DNA of 64,000 nucleotides from Caprimulgus europaeus (GCA_907165065.1 OU015528.1:23332015-23396014); one strand, 5' to 3'; positions 12,116-25,847 are shown, counted from the first letter of the stretch. Notes: generated by a model from the letters alone, not told the origin. Translations and numbers: made by a program.

Positions 12116-13935
12116 ATTCCAGCCAGGACTAATATGTGGCCTCCCCGGTTGCTTTCTACGCTTAAAAAAGATGTAAGAATGTGTTAAATGGGTGGTGAAA
12201 GTCATCCTGCACACAGCTGCATCTTTCACTAGGAAGGCAGACAGACAATTGTGGTGTCAGTCACAGGGAGTGCTTTTCTTGAAGGCTGAAAGCCGCATGT
12301 TAAAGGAAACAGGAGACTGATGCACTTGTAAAATGATGTAATAGAACATTATGTGATTTTTTTCTTTTTTAAAAATTTTAATTTAAGCTTCTGAAAACCT
12401 TCAAAACTAACTACTTTATGCACAGGCACGGCCAGAACAGTAACTATATACACTCAGCAAAGACCTCTTTTTTCCATTTCCATGTCAGAACTATTACCAA
12501 AAAGAAAAAGGCCACCATGGCAAGCACATCCCTCTCAAATCTTATTTTATTTTTATTTTAATGACATGAGCTGTTCATCTTTCCCAGCTGCTGCTCAAAG
12601 AAACCAGGCAGAAGGGGTTTCAATTTAATATCTCAGCCAAAAGCTGGCACCTAACCAGCAGCCTAATTCATCAAAATGTTAAAACAAAATCTCCAACACT
12701 TTGCAAAAACAGGAGGGGCTTAAGCAAACACTAAGTTAAATATGTCTGTAAGGACTTTGAAGCAGTTGAGACCATAGATGCACAAAATTTCGGCCCTGGG
12801 CTTGCATCTGCATCTTGACAAGAGGGTTTTGGTCCAGAGAGTAGTACCAGCTAAGATTGGTATTTTACAGAATGGATCTGATAGGAAGATCACACTCTTG
12901 TAGTTTTCTTATTAGGGGTATGACAACAATACCGCAAGTGGAAGAAAAGTTTTCTTCCTGTTTATTCAAAATCTTAATGGGACAGTTTTGAATATGAGAA
13001 AGGACACCAGGAGAACCTGAGATTCCCTACTTCATCTCAGAGTGAAAAAAATGTATCTTTAATATGTTTTGGTGTTGTTCTTAATCATTACGTGATTATG
13101 TAGGTTGGTTATTATAGAGACAGGGCGAAAAAATGGCAGCTTTCTGAAATGAATTTTTTTTGAAAAATGGTTGTTAAATGCAGTTTTGACAGGTTTTCAG
13201 CATCATCCCATTTTTCTGAAACAAGAAAAAGAATTTTCTGCTTTAAAGGACGTACATCAGAATTAGAGGAGGAGAACTAGAGAATGAACCAGATATTCAT
13301 CTGATGCAGGTCAACAGATACGAACTACACAGTTATAAACATTCAGTGGAGTTGCACAAGCTAAGAGTGGAGTTTCAGGAAATATAGACAAGTACTGTTA
13401 GGTGTACCACGGTCACTGCCCTAGCCCATCATTCTTCCTCTAAAATTGAAATAACTCAATGCTTTGTGTATGCTAGAGGGATTTGCTGGAGGAGGAAACA
13501 TTTCTTTCTCTCTAGTAGCAAATGACACCCTTGAAAAACTGGGCAATTAATCAAGCCTGTATAGCTCTGATACTGTATCATAATAAGATTGATCGATCAC
13601 AGGGCGTACTGCAATGGAGACTGGTAGAATAAATTAATTACTGACCTCGACATACTAGAAAGTTTTGGTGGGCCGTGCTTGGCAGTATATTGGGAAAGCT
13701 TGTCATACATCACCTAGTAAAAAATAAAAACCCTCATAGGCCAAAAAATTATATATATAGTCAAATACATTGAATTATAGAGAGGATCAAGATCTAAAAT
13801 AAGACTTTTTCTTGGCTTTTGAGAATATAGCAATTTATTTAAATGAGGCATGACACTTTTTCAGAAATAGCTCTTAATAACTGAGAAGCATAAATCATCA
13901 ATATTTACTTATCTTCCAGTAATCGATGGCATTGA
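12116..13935. other. Unique AT-rich sequence
   Basis: No feature recognised between the CpG island and the CR1 copy at 13.9 kb. If the island is a promoter firing rightward, this would be intron or untranslated sequence. Confidence 0.5.
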
Positions 13936-14267
13936 AGCCGTATGAGGAGTGGCTGAAGTTGCTCTGTTTGTTCGGCCTGGAGAAGTGGAGACTGAGAGTA
14001 GACTTCATCACAGTCTATAACTTCCTCGCAAGGGGAAGAGGAGGGGCAGGCACTGATCTCTTCTCTCTGGCAACCAATGATAGGAGCAGAGGAAATGGCA
14101 GGAAGATGTGCCAGGGGAGGCTTTGGTTGGCCATTAGGAAAAGGTTCTTCACCCAGAGGGTGGTGGAGCACTGGAACAGGCTCCCCAGGGAGGTAGTCAT
14201 GGCACCAAGAACTTGTGGGTACCTTCCAACTCACAGCATTCCATGATTTTATGATTCTGTGATTCTA
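13936..14267 (+). mobile_element. CR1 LINE 3' fragment
   Basis: The fragment begins in the last part of the CR1 reverse transcriptase frame (words resembling TATGAGGAGTGGCTGA, then GGAACAGGCTCCCCAGGGAG) and ends in the tail repeat ATGATTTTATGATTCTGTGATTCTA. The 3' untranslated part is shortened: sequence jumps from the end of the frame (near 14205) to the terminal CCTTCCAACTC block. It is 5'-truncated, as nearly all CR1 copies are. A 106-codon open frame at 13926-14246 is residual CR1 reading frame and not a gene. Confidence 0.9.
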
Positions 14268-17200
14268 GAATGCAGGCCTTTAAGAAAACCTTTCATGGTA
14301 AAATGTAGTGGGGTTTTTTTTAATTAAAAATTTGGTGGGATAAGGAGAGAGATCTGAAAAACTGCTATGAAGAATGAAAGTTAGCAACAGGGTGAAGAAA
14401 GTTTTTTACACTGTAATTGTCCTAAAGTTAAGAGAGAGAATATATAAAGGAAAACAGAGACAGTTCTGCAGACATAAGGTGAATTGCAAGGGATTTACCA
14501 TGAAGAAAAAGGAGCTTTCAGATAACAAGCACCAAAATCAGAGGTTTAGCAATCAGCATCAATAACATGGATTTGTACTGTGGGAACATATAATAAAGAT
14601 AAAAGTAGCACAAGGTATTCTCCCACTGCCAGGTCTGCTGAGCAAATAGGAACTTCATTTCACAGCAGCTGCAGCTTCCAAGTGATCTACAAACATGACA
14701 TATGGTCTACAATATGTAGATTGGTGCTCTAATACTATGGCTGCCCCCCACTGTAACTAAGTATGTAGGACATATGTTAGGATACATTACTTAATTGTGC
14801 ATTACCTTGCATTTCTAGGCATTAATTTACAAACTTGTGATCCTTTTTTTTTTTTTATTTAAAGGATGAAACTTTCTGAATTTTCTGTGCAATCACATTT
14901 GGATTCCGATTTAACATCACACTGCATCAAATCTCAATTTCAGGGTTATTGTTGTTTTCAATACATTAAGCATACAAATCCTTATGCAAGTTTCTCTGCT
15001 TTGGCTATTGTATTATATCAGGATATGTTCTGGGACAGGGTGAAATGTCTCACTGAGGATTTATAGGGGACTATATATACACAAAATAAACTAAGGCTTA
15101 GACAAGAAATAGAGAAACAATGGCATGGTAACATGCACCATCAATAGGCAATACTAAGATTAGAGTGACTCATCTTTCAGACCAATCTTTAGTAGAATAT
15201 CTTGATAGTTACATAATAAATACAGATTTGGTGAAAAGTTCTTTAAATCTGCAAAACTAGAAAGGAAGAATTGTTTTCTGGCTAGATTTCTCAATTCTGT
15301 ATATTTCTCATAATTTTGCTGTTTGGTGAACTTTTGATATTGAGATGTTTTAGGATAGTAGAATAATTGTAGTCATGCCTGTATTTATTGATTGTATATT
15401 TTAAATGTTAATGTATTATTCATCATTATGTATTTTTCCTTTCTGCTAAAACATGTACCAGCAAAATGTTTGATTGTGTTTTCAGTGTCCCAAAGATTTA
15501 AAATTTCATGAGATATTGGACATGAATTTGTTTCACATACCAAAAAGTTTGATTATTTAATTTTTGTAAAGGTATCCTTATTGTAGTCCATAGAGTTATA
15601 GTGTTCAAGGCTACATGCTGCTTATTTGTTTGTATTTTGGATACAGGAAAAGTTAACCCGTGTCCCAGTGTGTTCTATAAGCTTGTGAGGGACAATTGCA
15701 TTCAGCAGAGGCTTCTTCAAGTCTCAGTGGTTTCACAGTTCCTGGTCTGATCATACAGTCTCCTAGTAGGCAAAGGACCTGACTCAATAGAAGAAAACCT
15801 GTTGGAAATAATTATCTTTTAAATTCTTCTACTATATCGAAGTATTGGCTATATTAGCATTCTCTAACTTGTCTTTAAACATGAGAATATCGGTATAATA
15901 ATGTAAAAGTCCTCAGAATAGCTCTGTCTGGTCTGGCCATTACTGCTGCAGGAAATCCAATCTATGTTGGATGCATCCTGGAAGAAAAGTCCATCTGTCC
16001 TCTCTCTCATATCCTCATTTTTACAGAGTTAATGAATTTTTCTTCCATTTTTATGCTGAAGTTCATCTGTTACTTGAAAAGAAAACGGGGAAGAGCAAAT
16101 CTCAAAGCACTGAAACATGAAAGTGTATTTCCCTTTACTCAAGTTACATGTAGTTTAGATTGGTATGATGTATTTGGTGAGACAGGCTATCTGTTCTAGA
16201 AAAAAATGCAATCATTGTCCTCAAAATTTTGACTACCATGAAATTAGGTTTTGACAAAGCTGTATGTCCGTTTTGCATGGTAACATGCTACTGTGCAACA
16301 TGACAACATTGTATCTCACACCTAAGAGCTAAAAAGGAACAACAGTGTGTTTGAATATACTCTAAACCTGCTACCACTTCACATATTGATCTTAATTAAT
16401 GGGAGCTGACAGGGCATTTTTATCTCCATTGACTAGTTGTCTCTTTAATTGATAGGAAGTAACACCTTAACTTATAGATTTGCAGGAGTATAGGTATGCT
16501 CCTAAAGAAATTTCACTGCCTTTTTTTTATAGTCTATCTTCAACTGAAGCTGTTTGAGGATGCGCATGGGGAGGGTGGGTGAACTGCTGTCAGAGACAGA
16601 ACACCAGCCTGTGCTTTAATCTGATCCAGTAAACATGTGTTTATAAACCTACAAAATTATATTAGGTCATCTAATAGCATGACATGAACAGAGTCAAGAA
16701 AAGGAGATTTTTCATTTATGACACACAAATTATTTTGGCCTACAATAAAGTAATCTGTCTGAGGCCATCTAGACAATCAGCAGCAGAAAGTGGGAGTTCT
16801 AGTTTGTTCTTCCATTATTAGACTTATTTTAGCCTTGTATAGCTTCCCAAAATTCAACAGAGTTCTCATTTTCTAGTTGGCTTTTGAAGAAAATGAGAAG
16901 CATCTAAATAGTAATTTAGCAACATTTTATAATGCGTGGAGCCATATGGAGACAACCTAATTCATACCTAAGAAAGCATTTACTTTTTGGTCATCAATAT
17001 GAGAACTTCAGTTATGATTACCTGTGGGTCATGAGGTTGGACAGTTGGACAGCACGCTGTCAGAAAGCATTTCTATCTTTAATATCTTAGTGTGATTTTT
17101 GTCTCTTTCTTAATTAAAGCTTCTGTATTTGTGCATGTATCTGCCTGTCTATCTAAGGCACAGTTGAGTAAGTTGAAATACAGCTCTTGGACTGGTATTT

Positions 17201-20200
17201 CCAGTTGGAAGTTTTACAGGAACAATGACAGAAAGCTTAGTTCTCATTAGGAAGTACAGTGGCTCAGCAGCACAGTTCATTTGGGGATGCTGATGCACAA
17301 ACATGGGATTAAATCAAATTGATATTTCCCCTTAATATCCTATCAAAATAATCTTCTTATCCCATATCATTAAATCACATAAGAACTTAAGAGGACAGCT
17401 AAACACAATTAGAATTTCCTAAAGGATACAGTAGGGCATCAGAGTATAGCTCTAAATACATGTATAGGAATCATGTTCTTGTTCAAAAGGATTCTTTTCT
17501 CCAAGCGTCCTGGAGGGATTAAGCAATTCATACTAAAAAGCCATTAGTTTCACTCTCTCCTGTGCACCCAGCAGTCTTACTGGATGATCTAGGATAACTC
17601 AAAGTCGCTACAGTTGAGACCACAACATTGAAAAGTTATGGACATAACATATAATATTTAAAACCAGGAAAGAGTGATAATTTTCTAACACAATCAAAAC
17701 TTACTTCAGATATAACATGTGACTAAGGGAAGGGAAGGGAGCTGCTTGGTTTTTCCAGTCTTCTTGTTTTGTTTTGTTTTGTTTTTTAATAAATGCGCAC
17801 TTCTCTTTGCTGTATTTGCATTAGCCACTTTTCAAAAGAATGGGACTGAAACTTTCTCCTATCCATTAAATTAAACGAAGAGTACAAAGTTCTGTTAAAA
17901 ATTATATCCTTAAGGCCAGCCTGCAAGGAATGTAGGCTTAACAAGGTAATTTCCATGTTTAATTGTAAAGGTTGTTCCATAGCCAGTCAGGAATATGCCT
18001 AGGTCACCAGCAGCAACGTACAGATATTTCCGTGTTTTGTTTCTCATTTCTCAAACTGTGACTGTGTTTGTTTGTATTAATGGATTTAGGCCACACAATA
18101 GTGTTACATTACTTTCTGAATTTGCTGGATAGTGACAAATGTATATAAACATCAGTCTAACTAAACGGAAAGTATGTATTTGCTGTGTACATGTTGGTGA
18201 TGATACCTATTTCATTTCTTAAAAATTAGGAAAGTAATGATTCTTGTTATTATAATTTAGTTTTAATTCTGCTGGTGGCTACCTTAGGAAAATGTTTAAA
18301 ATATTTTAAACTGTCCAAGCAATCTTCAATAATGGAAAAGTATTTCCAGAGAAAAGTCAAAGACAAATAATTGAAGTAAAAAGCAGAAACTCCTCTATTG
18401 ATCTTTTAGTAGTTTAGGTTTATCACAATCTTAAACACTTTGGTGTTCTGTTAACTTATTTTTAATCTCTCTGCCACTTCACTACTCTCTCAGGGTCAGA
18501 GCCAATAAAAAACTCTGCATCTCTAAAAGATTTAGATAGGATGAAGGTATGCAAGACCAAAACCTAAATCTAAAATCCCCCTTTCTGCAACTGCCACCTA
18601 ATGGCAGAGGCACACCATCTCACTCAGGGTCTTACTGGAAAACTTTTCAGGAAGAATTTATTTAGTGGAGTACTTGTGAGACTTACACATTTCAGAACCC
18701 TCCAGCTAATGAGTATTCATATTCATTTAGTTACGTCCTCAATCCCTCTTCACCCAGAAGAATACCAAAGCATCAGGCAATATCTTAATTTGAGTAGTGG
18801 CAGAGGAGCAAAAAAGAGAGCAAGGAGGAATGTGACTTGGCATCGCAGGGCTCTGAAATTGCTGCAGGGATCCTGGCTTCTGTTCAGGGACCACAGCTGC
18901 ATTTTACGCAATGCCTGTTTAAAGGAATTTCTCGGTAAATCCCCTGCTGATTTGAATTTATTCTGCTTTTTTTTTTTTTTCCACATCCTGGGGAAGAAGG
19001 GATATAGCATTGGCTAAGTAGAAAATATTGCAGCCTTGGAGATCATTAAAAGAGTACTAATAGGCCAAAATTTTCAGGAGTCTTTAATTAAGAAATAACT
19101 TAAAAAAAAAAAATCTTCATTTCTATTTCTTTCACAATAAATTTTAAAAAGAAAAATGAAAGGAAAGTGTGCTTATTTAGATTTAATTGCTTCTGAGGCC
19201 TGATCTGCAGACCTGTTTATCTGCAGTGGTGGATATCCATACACAGAAAATTTAACTAGCCAACGAAACGGGAGTTGTGTAGGTACCAGAGGGAAACTGG
19301 GGGACGTGAAATTGTAGGGAGCTGGTTGAATAGTCTAGCCATGGAAATGTCCCATCACTGAGATCTGGCAGGGACTTGGGGTCCCTGTGGAGCTCTGCAG
19401 CCACTGACCCTGGGCCACCCCAGGGTTCACACCCAGCATCTCTTACAGTGACAAAGCCTGCGTTTCCAGCCTGTTTTTGCAGTGGAAAGCTCCCTCCATA
19501 GCACACAGAGACTGTGCCATTAGGAGACTGCTCATTTGCTCAAAGGCAGAAACCACTTTTCCTTCCGAGCCTCCAGCAGCCCTGAGTCAGGGCAGTGAAC
19601 ATGGAGTTTATTTATAATGAACCTCTCTCCCAGTGCAGCTCTGATGCTCATCCATCAAACACTCCTGACAACTCATTAGTGCTTGGTCCACCCAGAAGGT
19701 AAATTCATCCTCATCAGCAAGTGCTAAATGCCTGCCCTGGCCTAGTGGGTGTTGCCCAGACACTGTATCAGCTTCTGCTGCCTTTTCCTCTGGTTTATCA
19801 AGAGATGGCAGCAAAAAGCCATTTAACCTTTGATCTCAATCCTGGAGGCCTCTATCTGTCACAGAATCATGGCAGCCTCTACCCACCCACCCAACTCATC
19901 TTGCCAGCGCCGCGTTAACAGAGCTGCTGGCTGCACACAACGGACAGCCCAGAGCTTTGCCTGTCACGCTGCTCAGGAGGGCAGCGGGAATGATAGCCAG
20001 GACTGGGCACCGTTGGCCATGTCCCACAGGCAGCACAAACTGCTATGGCGCAGCACAAGCATGTGGGTGGATGGCGGGTGCTGCCACCCTGGGCGGCTCC
20101 CCCTGCAGCCCTGCCCGCAGCCTGCCCGCACCTGGCCTGAGGGAAGGCTGGTCAGGCAGCTCAGGGTCAGGCTCAGCAAGAGCCACATCCAGAAGTAGGA

Positions 20201-23200
20201 GCCGACAGCTGTGGCTGACATCAAATCTAACGACAGAAGGGGCCAGAGTTGCCTGGCGCCATCGATGAGGTATCCACAGGGCTTCCCCTGCGGCAGAAAA
20301 AGAGGTGCTGTAAGGGTCCGGCAAGACGTCAAGGGGAATATTTCTGAAAATGAGCAGAAACAAAACTAATGGATTGAGGCACTCAAAAAAATGCCTGTGA
20401 AGAGTAAGTTCTTTGGGGGGTTGTAGCCCTTGGCTTTGGGTGCACAGTGGTGGGAATTCCCATTTTAGAAAGGGCCACAAAATATTCAGACTGTGCATTG
20501 CTATCGTGATGCTACATCCAAGGTGAGGTGCACAGGAAGGAGCTTTCTGATTCACTATGACAAGCTGACAATTCATTTGCTACAGTGACAATTGTGAGGG
20601 AAAAAAATGGCAAGGTAACATGTCAATAAAGACAGCTAGAAAAAAATATTTTAAAATCAGGCATGATTAGAAATATTGCATCTAGCTCTATTTCAAATAT
20701 TCTTTAGTTTTCTTGATAAAGAAAGGAATAATTGTCACAACAATTGGGCTTAAACTGTATTTTTTAAAAAATTACAGTGGTCATTAGTGCTTAGCAAGAC
20801 ACTGCATTATTAAGTGTCGCAGGATGCTTTCAGAAACTGGTTTCAAATAAAGAAGCTAGAGTCAGCTACATTTAAAGTCAAGGCAAGTTCTGGGGGTTTC
20901 AGTGTCACTACTCACTCTTAAACGTCACTGAGGAGCTGTCAACAGGTATGAAAAGGCACCCAGCTGCTTAAGCCACCCAGCCGCTCAAGCCTCTTTCAGT
21001 TGGAGACAGAGAAAGAATGAAATATATATGGATGGAAACCTGGGGTTGCAGAGAATGCAAACAGCAAAGTGCCACGTGAGATGGATCCACCTTCCTTAAT
21101 CTTCTTGTTGTTCTGTTGCACTGCAATTGCGTTTTAACCAAAATGGGCCAAATTCCATTTTTGTGTTCAGGAATGTGAACATAGTGGTTAGTTTCAGTTT
21201 ACCTGAAGTTAGAATTCAGTCTCAGTAGAAATAGTCAGCAACAGAAAAATAAGATCTTTTGTTACTATGAAGTCTTATGTGGAAGTCTTGTGTTGTGATT
21301 AACAGTTTTATCAAATGTTCATGTTGGTCATTTTCTGTTATGCTATAAAAAATTATTCTAGATTAAGAAAACTTGATATAATATAATCAAAGTATTGTTT
21401 CTAAATGAGTGGATTTGTCATTTGTCAAAAGTAAAAAATCATGGAATGTGATGCAGTTTCCTTGATTGTTTTTAATTTCTTATATTTGCTCTCACTTTTT
21501 AATTTCTTAAATCTGCTTTAATATCAATGAACAAATTTAGATTGAGACAATCTAATGAAAAACTAAATCAGATTAGTAACTGGAGAGGTGAATAAACATA
21601 CCAAAAAAAAAGATAGACTCCCTAAGAGGATTGTTTTCTGAGGTATATCTGACATCTAGTGAAAATGACATTATCCTTCTTATTTAATAAATGGCAGAAC
21701 TTTCTCTCTTCCTGCCTGGCTGCTAGAAATCTAACAGTCGTCTGTACAAGATGTGCGTGTAAGCTCTGGTGCTTTGGGTCAGTCTCCTTGTTTGTCTCAG
21801 AGCATCCACCAATGACACAATTAAAACTAGTTGCAGCAGTCTCAAATGTTTTATGTCATGACATCACTAATGAAATCACCTCTGGAGGAAAGATAAGTTT
21901 GGCATCCTAGAAAATCATCTTCAGATCTAAAATGACTGACCTCATAGCAATTTGGCTATCAACAGGTTTCTAAGACTTACAATGACAACAAATATAAGCA
22001 TTAAAGTAAATAATTTTATGAAAAAGACATCACAGGGAAATTATCTTTCCTTCCCACCCTTTGTCAGTCTGGGTTTATTACAGTACTCACCATGGAATGA
22101 CAACCAGCCAAATGATGCTAAATCACTGCATTAAAATTCTAGCCACCATGCCACAATCCTACTATCTACGCATGGAGACTATATGAAATCCTTCTCTCAT
22201 CATCATCCAGATGCCCCTCAATTGAAATGTAGTTGACAACTATTAATAGGTCAACAACTACAGCTTGAAGAATTATGCACAGCATTGAAGGATATTGGTG
22301 CATAGCATTTGGCAGCTCATATGTCATTTCATAACTTGCCAGACAAATTAAAAAAAAATACTTAGTAATTCCAGTTATATTTCAGGTGTAATATTACAGA
22401 ATGACAGAAAATAAGTGTGTAAGGTGATTCCTAGATTTTAACTCTGGCAGTGCAGAACCTTTCTGTCTTTGTTCCCTGGACTTTCGGTGAGTTTTCCCAA
22501 AAGTCAGTTTTCTTTACTCCACATAGGACTTTCCAGACACTTAAAAGTTATGGAATAACTTAAACCCGTGAGTGAAATATGAGTTGACTTAGTCATTGCA
22601 AGGTAGTGTGGTAACTTTTAAGATGACTTTTTTTGTGTTATATTTTTCAGAATAACAGTTTGAAAGGTCATATCTACAGTTTAGGCTGCCATGGGTCAAA
22701 TACTGAGAACGTGTATTCAAGTGAATCTTCTGAGGACATTGCTACGGGTAGAGTGCTTCATTCTTCTCTCACACAGCTATCATCTTTCTCTACTGCTCTT
22801 GAGCTCTAACTGTAAAGTAGATTTAGTGACTGCACTCATATGTGCAAAACTGCCATATCAAGCATAATTTGGAATTCAAACCATTCAGTGACTGCCATTA
22901 TGCTTGCAAATAGATCTGTCTTAAAATAAGTGTGATGTAATTGTGATTCATAGACAAGTTAGGTGTTAGTTCTTGTGATAAAAATTCAGGTACAGAAAAT
23001 ATTTGTTTTTAGCAAGATGGGAAGCCCTAAAGTTTAATGAAAATACTGCAAAATTAGTTGGCTGTTTTGTAGGTTTCTATGTGTCCTGTGTGACTTCAGA
23101 AATTGTGAAACGCATTACATGCGTGGCAGAACATGGGAGAAAATTTTCATAAGTGCACATAATAATATTTTTCATTCTATACTTTCAATACTAAATCAAG

Positions 23201-23969
23201 AGCAAATACTTGAATAGCTATGCATATGGGAACATATACTATGCTTGCCTATGTGGTAAATACAGAATGTCACCAGTATAGACAGGGTTTTAAGATAAAA
23301 GGTCAGTATACTGTTACAAATATTCAGAATTCAGATTTCCCTGAATTCATCCAATGCTTCACCTTACTTTATTTATCTAACAGTTTTTCTAGACTAGTAC
23401 CTTTACTGCATTTCAAGTAGCAATGCTGTATGGTGCCATCATATGATTGTAGTGCTCCTGAGGTACTACTGCCCTGTGGTTCTGTGGACACTACTGCAGC
23501 TCCCAGTTTCTTCTTCATCTGCCACCAATACAAAACAGGACTGATAGGAAACTTTGGCTTAATTTTCATAGCATAGAGCAGTGCAGTGACAGGTTTTCAC
23601 CTGTCTGTAAGTTCTTCTGTGACCCCATGGATGTGTTGTGCAATTCCCACTGGAGCTTTACCAAACTGGGAATTAGAGCTGCAGATTTTTTTATCACACG
23701 ACTGGACTCAGAGGAGGTTTTGTTGTTTTGGGTTTTTTTTTTCCAAGAATAGGAGCATCTTCCATCAGACATAAGTACTATGCAGTTTCCTCCCTTGCTG
23801 AAGAGATTTGACTCCCAGGGCTCTGGAGTGTGCATCAGCTACCAGCTTATTGTGTGTTTTGTCGAGGGAGAAGCGAAGATAATTTCTACTCTTTCAAGAA
23901 AGATCTTGCTTTTAGGCAGAAAAGGATTCAGGATTCACTAGGGTAGAAAAGGAAAATAAAATTCTCTTG
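14268..23969. other. Long unique AT-rich stretch with a GC-richer block at about 19.2-20.4 kb
   Basis: No transposon was recognised over 9.7 kb. Minor low-complexity runs include T10-12 near 14846 and 18968 and a (TTTTG)n run at about 17760-17785. A GC-richer block at about 19240-20430 holds overlapping frames on both strands and a weak exon candidate on the minus strand at 20132-20221 (see findings). A homeodomain-like AT-rich block (TTAATTAAT, TTTAATTGAT) lies at about 16390-16455. None of this is enough to annotate a gene. Confidence 0.5.
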
Positions 23970-23974
23970 CCTAG
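23970..23974. repeat. Left target duplication of LTR at 23975-24628
   Basis: CCTAG here pairs with CCTGG at 24629-24633, with one mismatch. A 5-bp duplication fits ERVL-type integration. Confidence 0.7.
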
Positions 23975-24628
23975 TGTGATAGTTTCACTGGGGTAGCCCT
24001 TGGCCAGCAGCAAACACAGCCATTCACGCACTTCCCCCCACCCCCAGGGGATACGGAGAGGATTGGGGGGAAAGGATAAGGAGGCTTGTAGGTTGAGATA
24101 AGAACAGTTTAATAATAGAAAGAAAACTTAAAATAATACTAATATTAAAATAGTAGTGATAATGATAACAGTAACAAAATATGCAAATGAGTGACACCTA
24201 GTGCTATTGCTCACCCCCCGCTGATCAAGCCCGGCCCGTTCCCAGGTAACGATCCCGGAGGAGCGACTAATCCTGAACCGAAACTGCAATGCTGGAAGAA
24301 CAAGAGCCCGAGTGAAAAGCCAGAGAGAGCAAAAAGAGGAAGAGACCCCCACTAATATACCGGCCATGACATGATGTGATATGGAATACCCCACTGGCAT
24401 ATCTAACTGTCAATTAAGCTTATTAATTTAAATATTCTTCACCTCCCTTAAATCTTGTGCTTGTGGACTAACAGAACACAAAGTCCTTCACTTCCAGCGA
24501 CAAAAATGCAAACTCTGGGATGTTATTAGCGTCTCTCTCATAACAAATCCCAGGCTGAAAGCGAAATGCAGCACTATTGCAGCTACTGAAAAAGAAACCC
24601 AGCTCTGTCCCAGCTGAAAAACAGGACA
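23975..24628 (-). mobile_element. Solo LTR, avian ERVL-type, minus strand
   Basis: A 654-bp LTR whose sense strand is minus. In that orientation it starts TGTCCTGTTTTTCAGCTGGG and ends in AACTATCACA, giving TG...CA termini. A TATATTAG word (plus-strand 24353-24360) may be the TATA box. ATTAAA, followed by CTGTTCTTATCTCAACC as in related bird LTRs, is the likely polyadenylation signal (plus-strand 24108-24113). No retroviral coding sequence adjoins it, so it is a solo LTR left by recombination. It belongs to the same broad family as positions 1-33 and 24883-25471. A 90-codon frame inside is not a gene. Confidence 0.85.
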
Positions 24629-24633
24629 CCTGG
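24629..24633. repeat. Right target duplication of LTR at 23975-24628
   Basis: CCTGG, matching CCTAG at 23970-23974 at four of five positions. Confidence 0.7.
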
Positions 24634-24877
24634 TGACTTAGTACATTCAAAACCCTTTCATTGCATGTTTCAAGAGCTGGACAAAATACTTAGTACTTGA
24701 AGATTGGGACCTTGGTTCATTTTACACTGTGAAACAATGTCAAGAGGTAGAGCTAAGAGTGTTTTCCCATGCCCTCAGATGCCTCTATAAACAGGTGGGT
24801 AAGAGTAATTCCTTGGAGATATGGATCTGAAAGCTCTCAAGAACAGAAAGAAACTGAAAATAAGATTTTCTGACAGA

Positions 24878-24882
24878 AGAAC
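24878..24882. repeat. Left target duplication of LTR at 24883-25471
   Basis: AGAAC here pairs with AGAAT at 25472-25476, with one mismatch. Confidence 0.65.
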
Positions 24883-25471
24883 TGTATTTGGTCTGGCTGG
24901 AATGGAGTTAATTTTCCCCATAGCAGCCCTCAGAGCGCTGTGTTTTGTATTAGTAGCTAGAAAGGTATTGATAACGCACCAGTGTTTTGGTTACTGGTGA
25001 GCAGTGCTAGCACAGCACCAAGGCTGCCTCTCCAACATTTCTCCTCCCCAGTAGTCTGGGGGCGGGGAAGGTCTTGTGAGGGGGCACAGCCAAGACAGCT
25101 GACCCAGACTGACCAAAGGGATATTCCATACCATATGATGCTCAGGAATAAAAGCAAGGGGAACAAAGCGGGAATGGGGGGGCATTCATTATTTCCGTTT
25201 GTCCTCCGGGAACCACAACGCATACGAAGCCCTGCTTCCCGGGAAGCGGACAAACATCGCCTGCTGATGGGAAGTAGAGAATAAAGGTTTTGTTCTTTTG
25301 CTTCTGCACAAGCAGCTTTGCTTTGCTTCTATAAACTGCCTTTGTCTCAACGCATGAGTTCGGGGTTTATTTTGTTCCATCTTATTTTCTCCCCTCACCA
25401 TCCTCCTGAGGAGGGGGGTGATAGAGTGGCTCGGTGGGCACCTGGCATTCAGGCAAGGTCAACCCACCATA
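24883..25471 (+). mobile_element. Solo LTR, avian ERVL-type, plus strand
   Basis: A 589-bp LTR that starts TGTATTTGGTCTGGCTGG, continues GGAGTTAATTTTC as in the family consensus I recall, and ends GTCAACCCACCATA, where the final CATA probably decayed from CACA. The core CCAAAGGGATATTCCATACC (25116-25135) is a family hallmark. GGAATAAAAGC at about 25144 is the likely TATA region. AATAAA near 25282 or TATAAACTG near 25331 is the likely polyadenylation signal. It faces the LTR at 23975-24628 head to head, only 254 bp away. Open frames inside it on both strands are not genes. Confidence 0.85.
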
Positions 25472-25476
25472 AGAAT
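25472..25476. repeat. Right target duplication of LTR at 24883-25471
   Basis: AGAAT, matching AGAAC at 24878-24882 at four of five positions. Confidence 0.65.
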
Positions 25477-25842
25477 CACAAAGGTGACAGCAGATAGTAG
25501 GAAACTGCCTGTTCCCTGTGACATAATCTGCATGTAACTATTTCTTATTTGTTAGTAATCTTTCAGAAGTTGTCTATGGAGGCTGTGGTTGATCTCTATG
25601 GTAATACCCAAAGCCCAGTGTGCTCAGTGGCCCACCCTCTACAATGTCACCTGCAGGATGTGTATGGCCATAGGAACCCATACAAAGCTCAAACAATTCA
25701 GTTTGCTTGCATTGCAGCTACTCCTATGACAGGCAATATTTGGGCCCTTTTAGTAAGAACCCTAATGCCACTAAGCAAATTGGCTTAGCTTTGGTCCCAA
25801 AACATTGCTCCTGGGATGATGAATATCTGTTTTGGAGAGTGA
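25477..25842. other. Spacer between the second and third LTR
   Basis: Unique sequence of 366 bp. It contains a 79-codon frame on the plus strand (25549-25788) with no recognisable motif. I see no remnant of retroviral coding sequence in it. Confidence 0.55.
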
Positions 25843-25847
25843 TTGGT
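25843..25847. repeat. Left target duplication of the split LTR
   Basis: TTGGT here pairs with TTGGC at 27181-27185. A perfect match (ATTGG) is also possible if the boundary is moved one base. Confidence 0.65.

Noticed and set aside
11607..12229. Frames of up to 180 codons on both strands over the CpG island
   Set aside because: Five overlapping frames cannot all be real. The products are Gly/Ala/Pro/Arg-rich with no domain, as expected by chance in CpG-rich DNA.
24128..24400. 90-codon minus-strand frame
   Set aside because: It lies wholly inside the solo LTR and such LTRs do not encode it.
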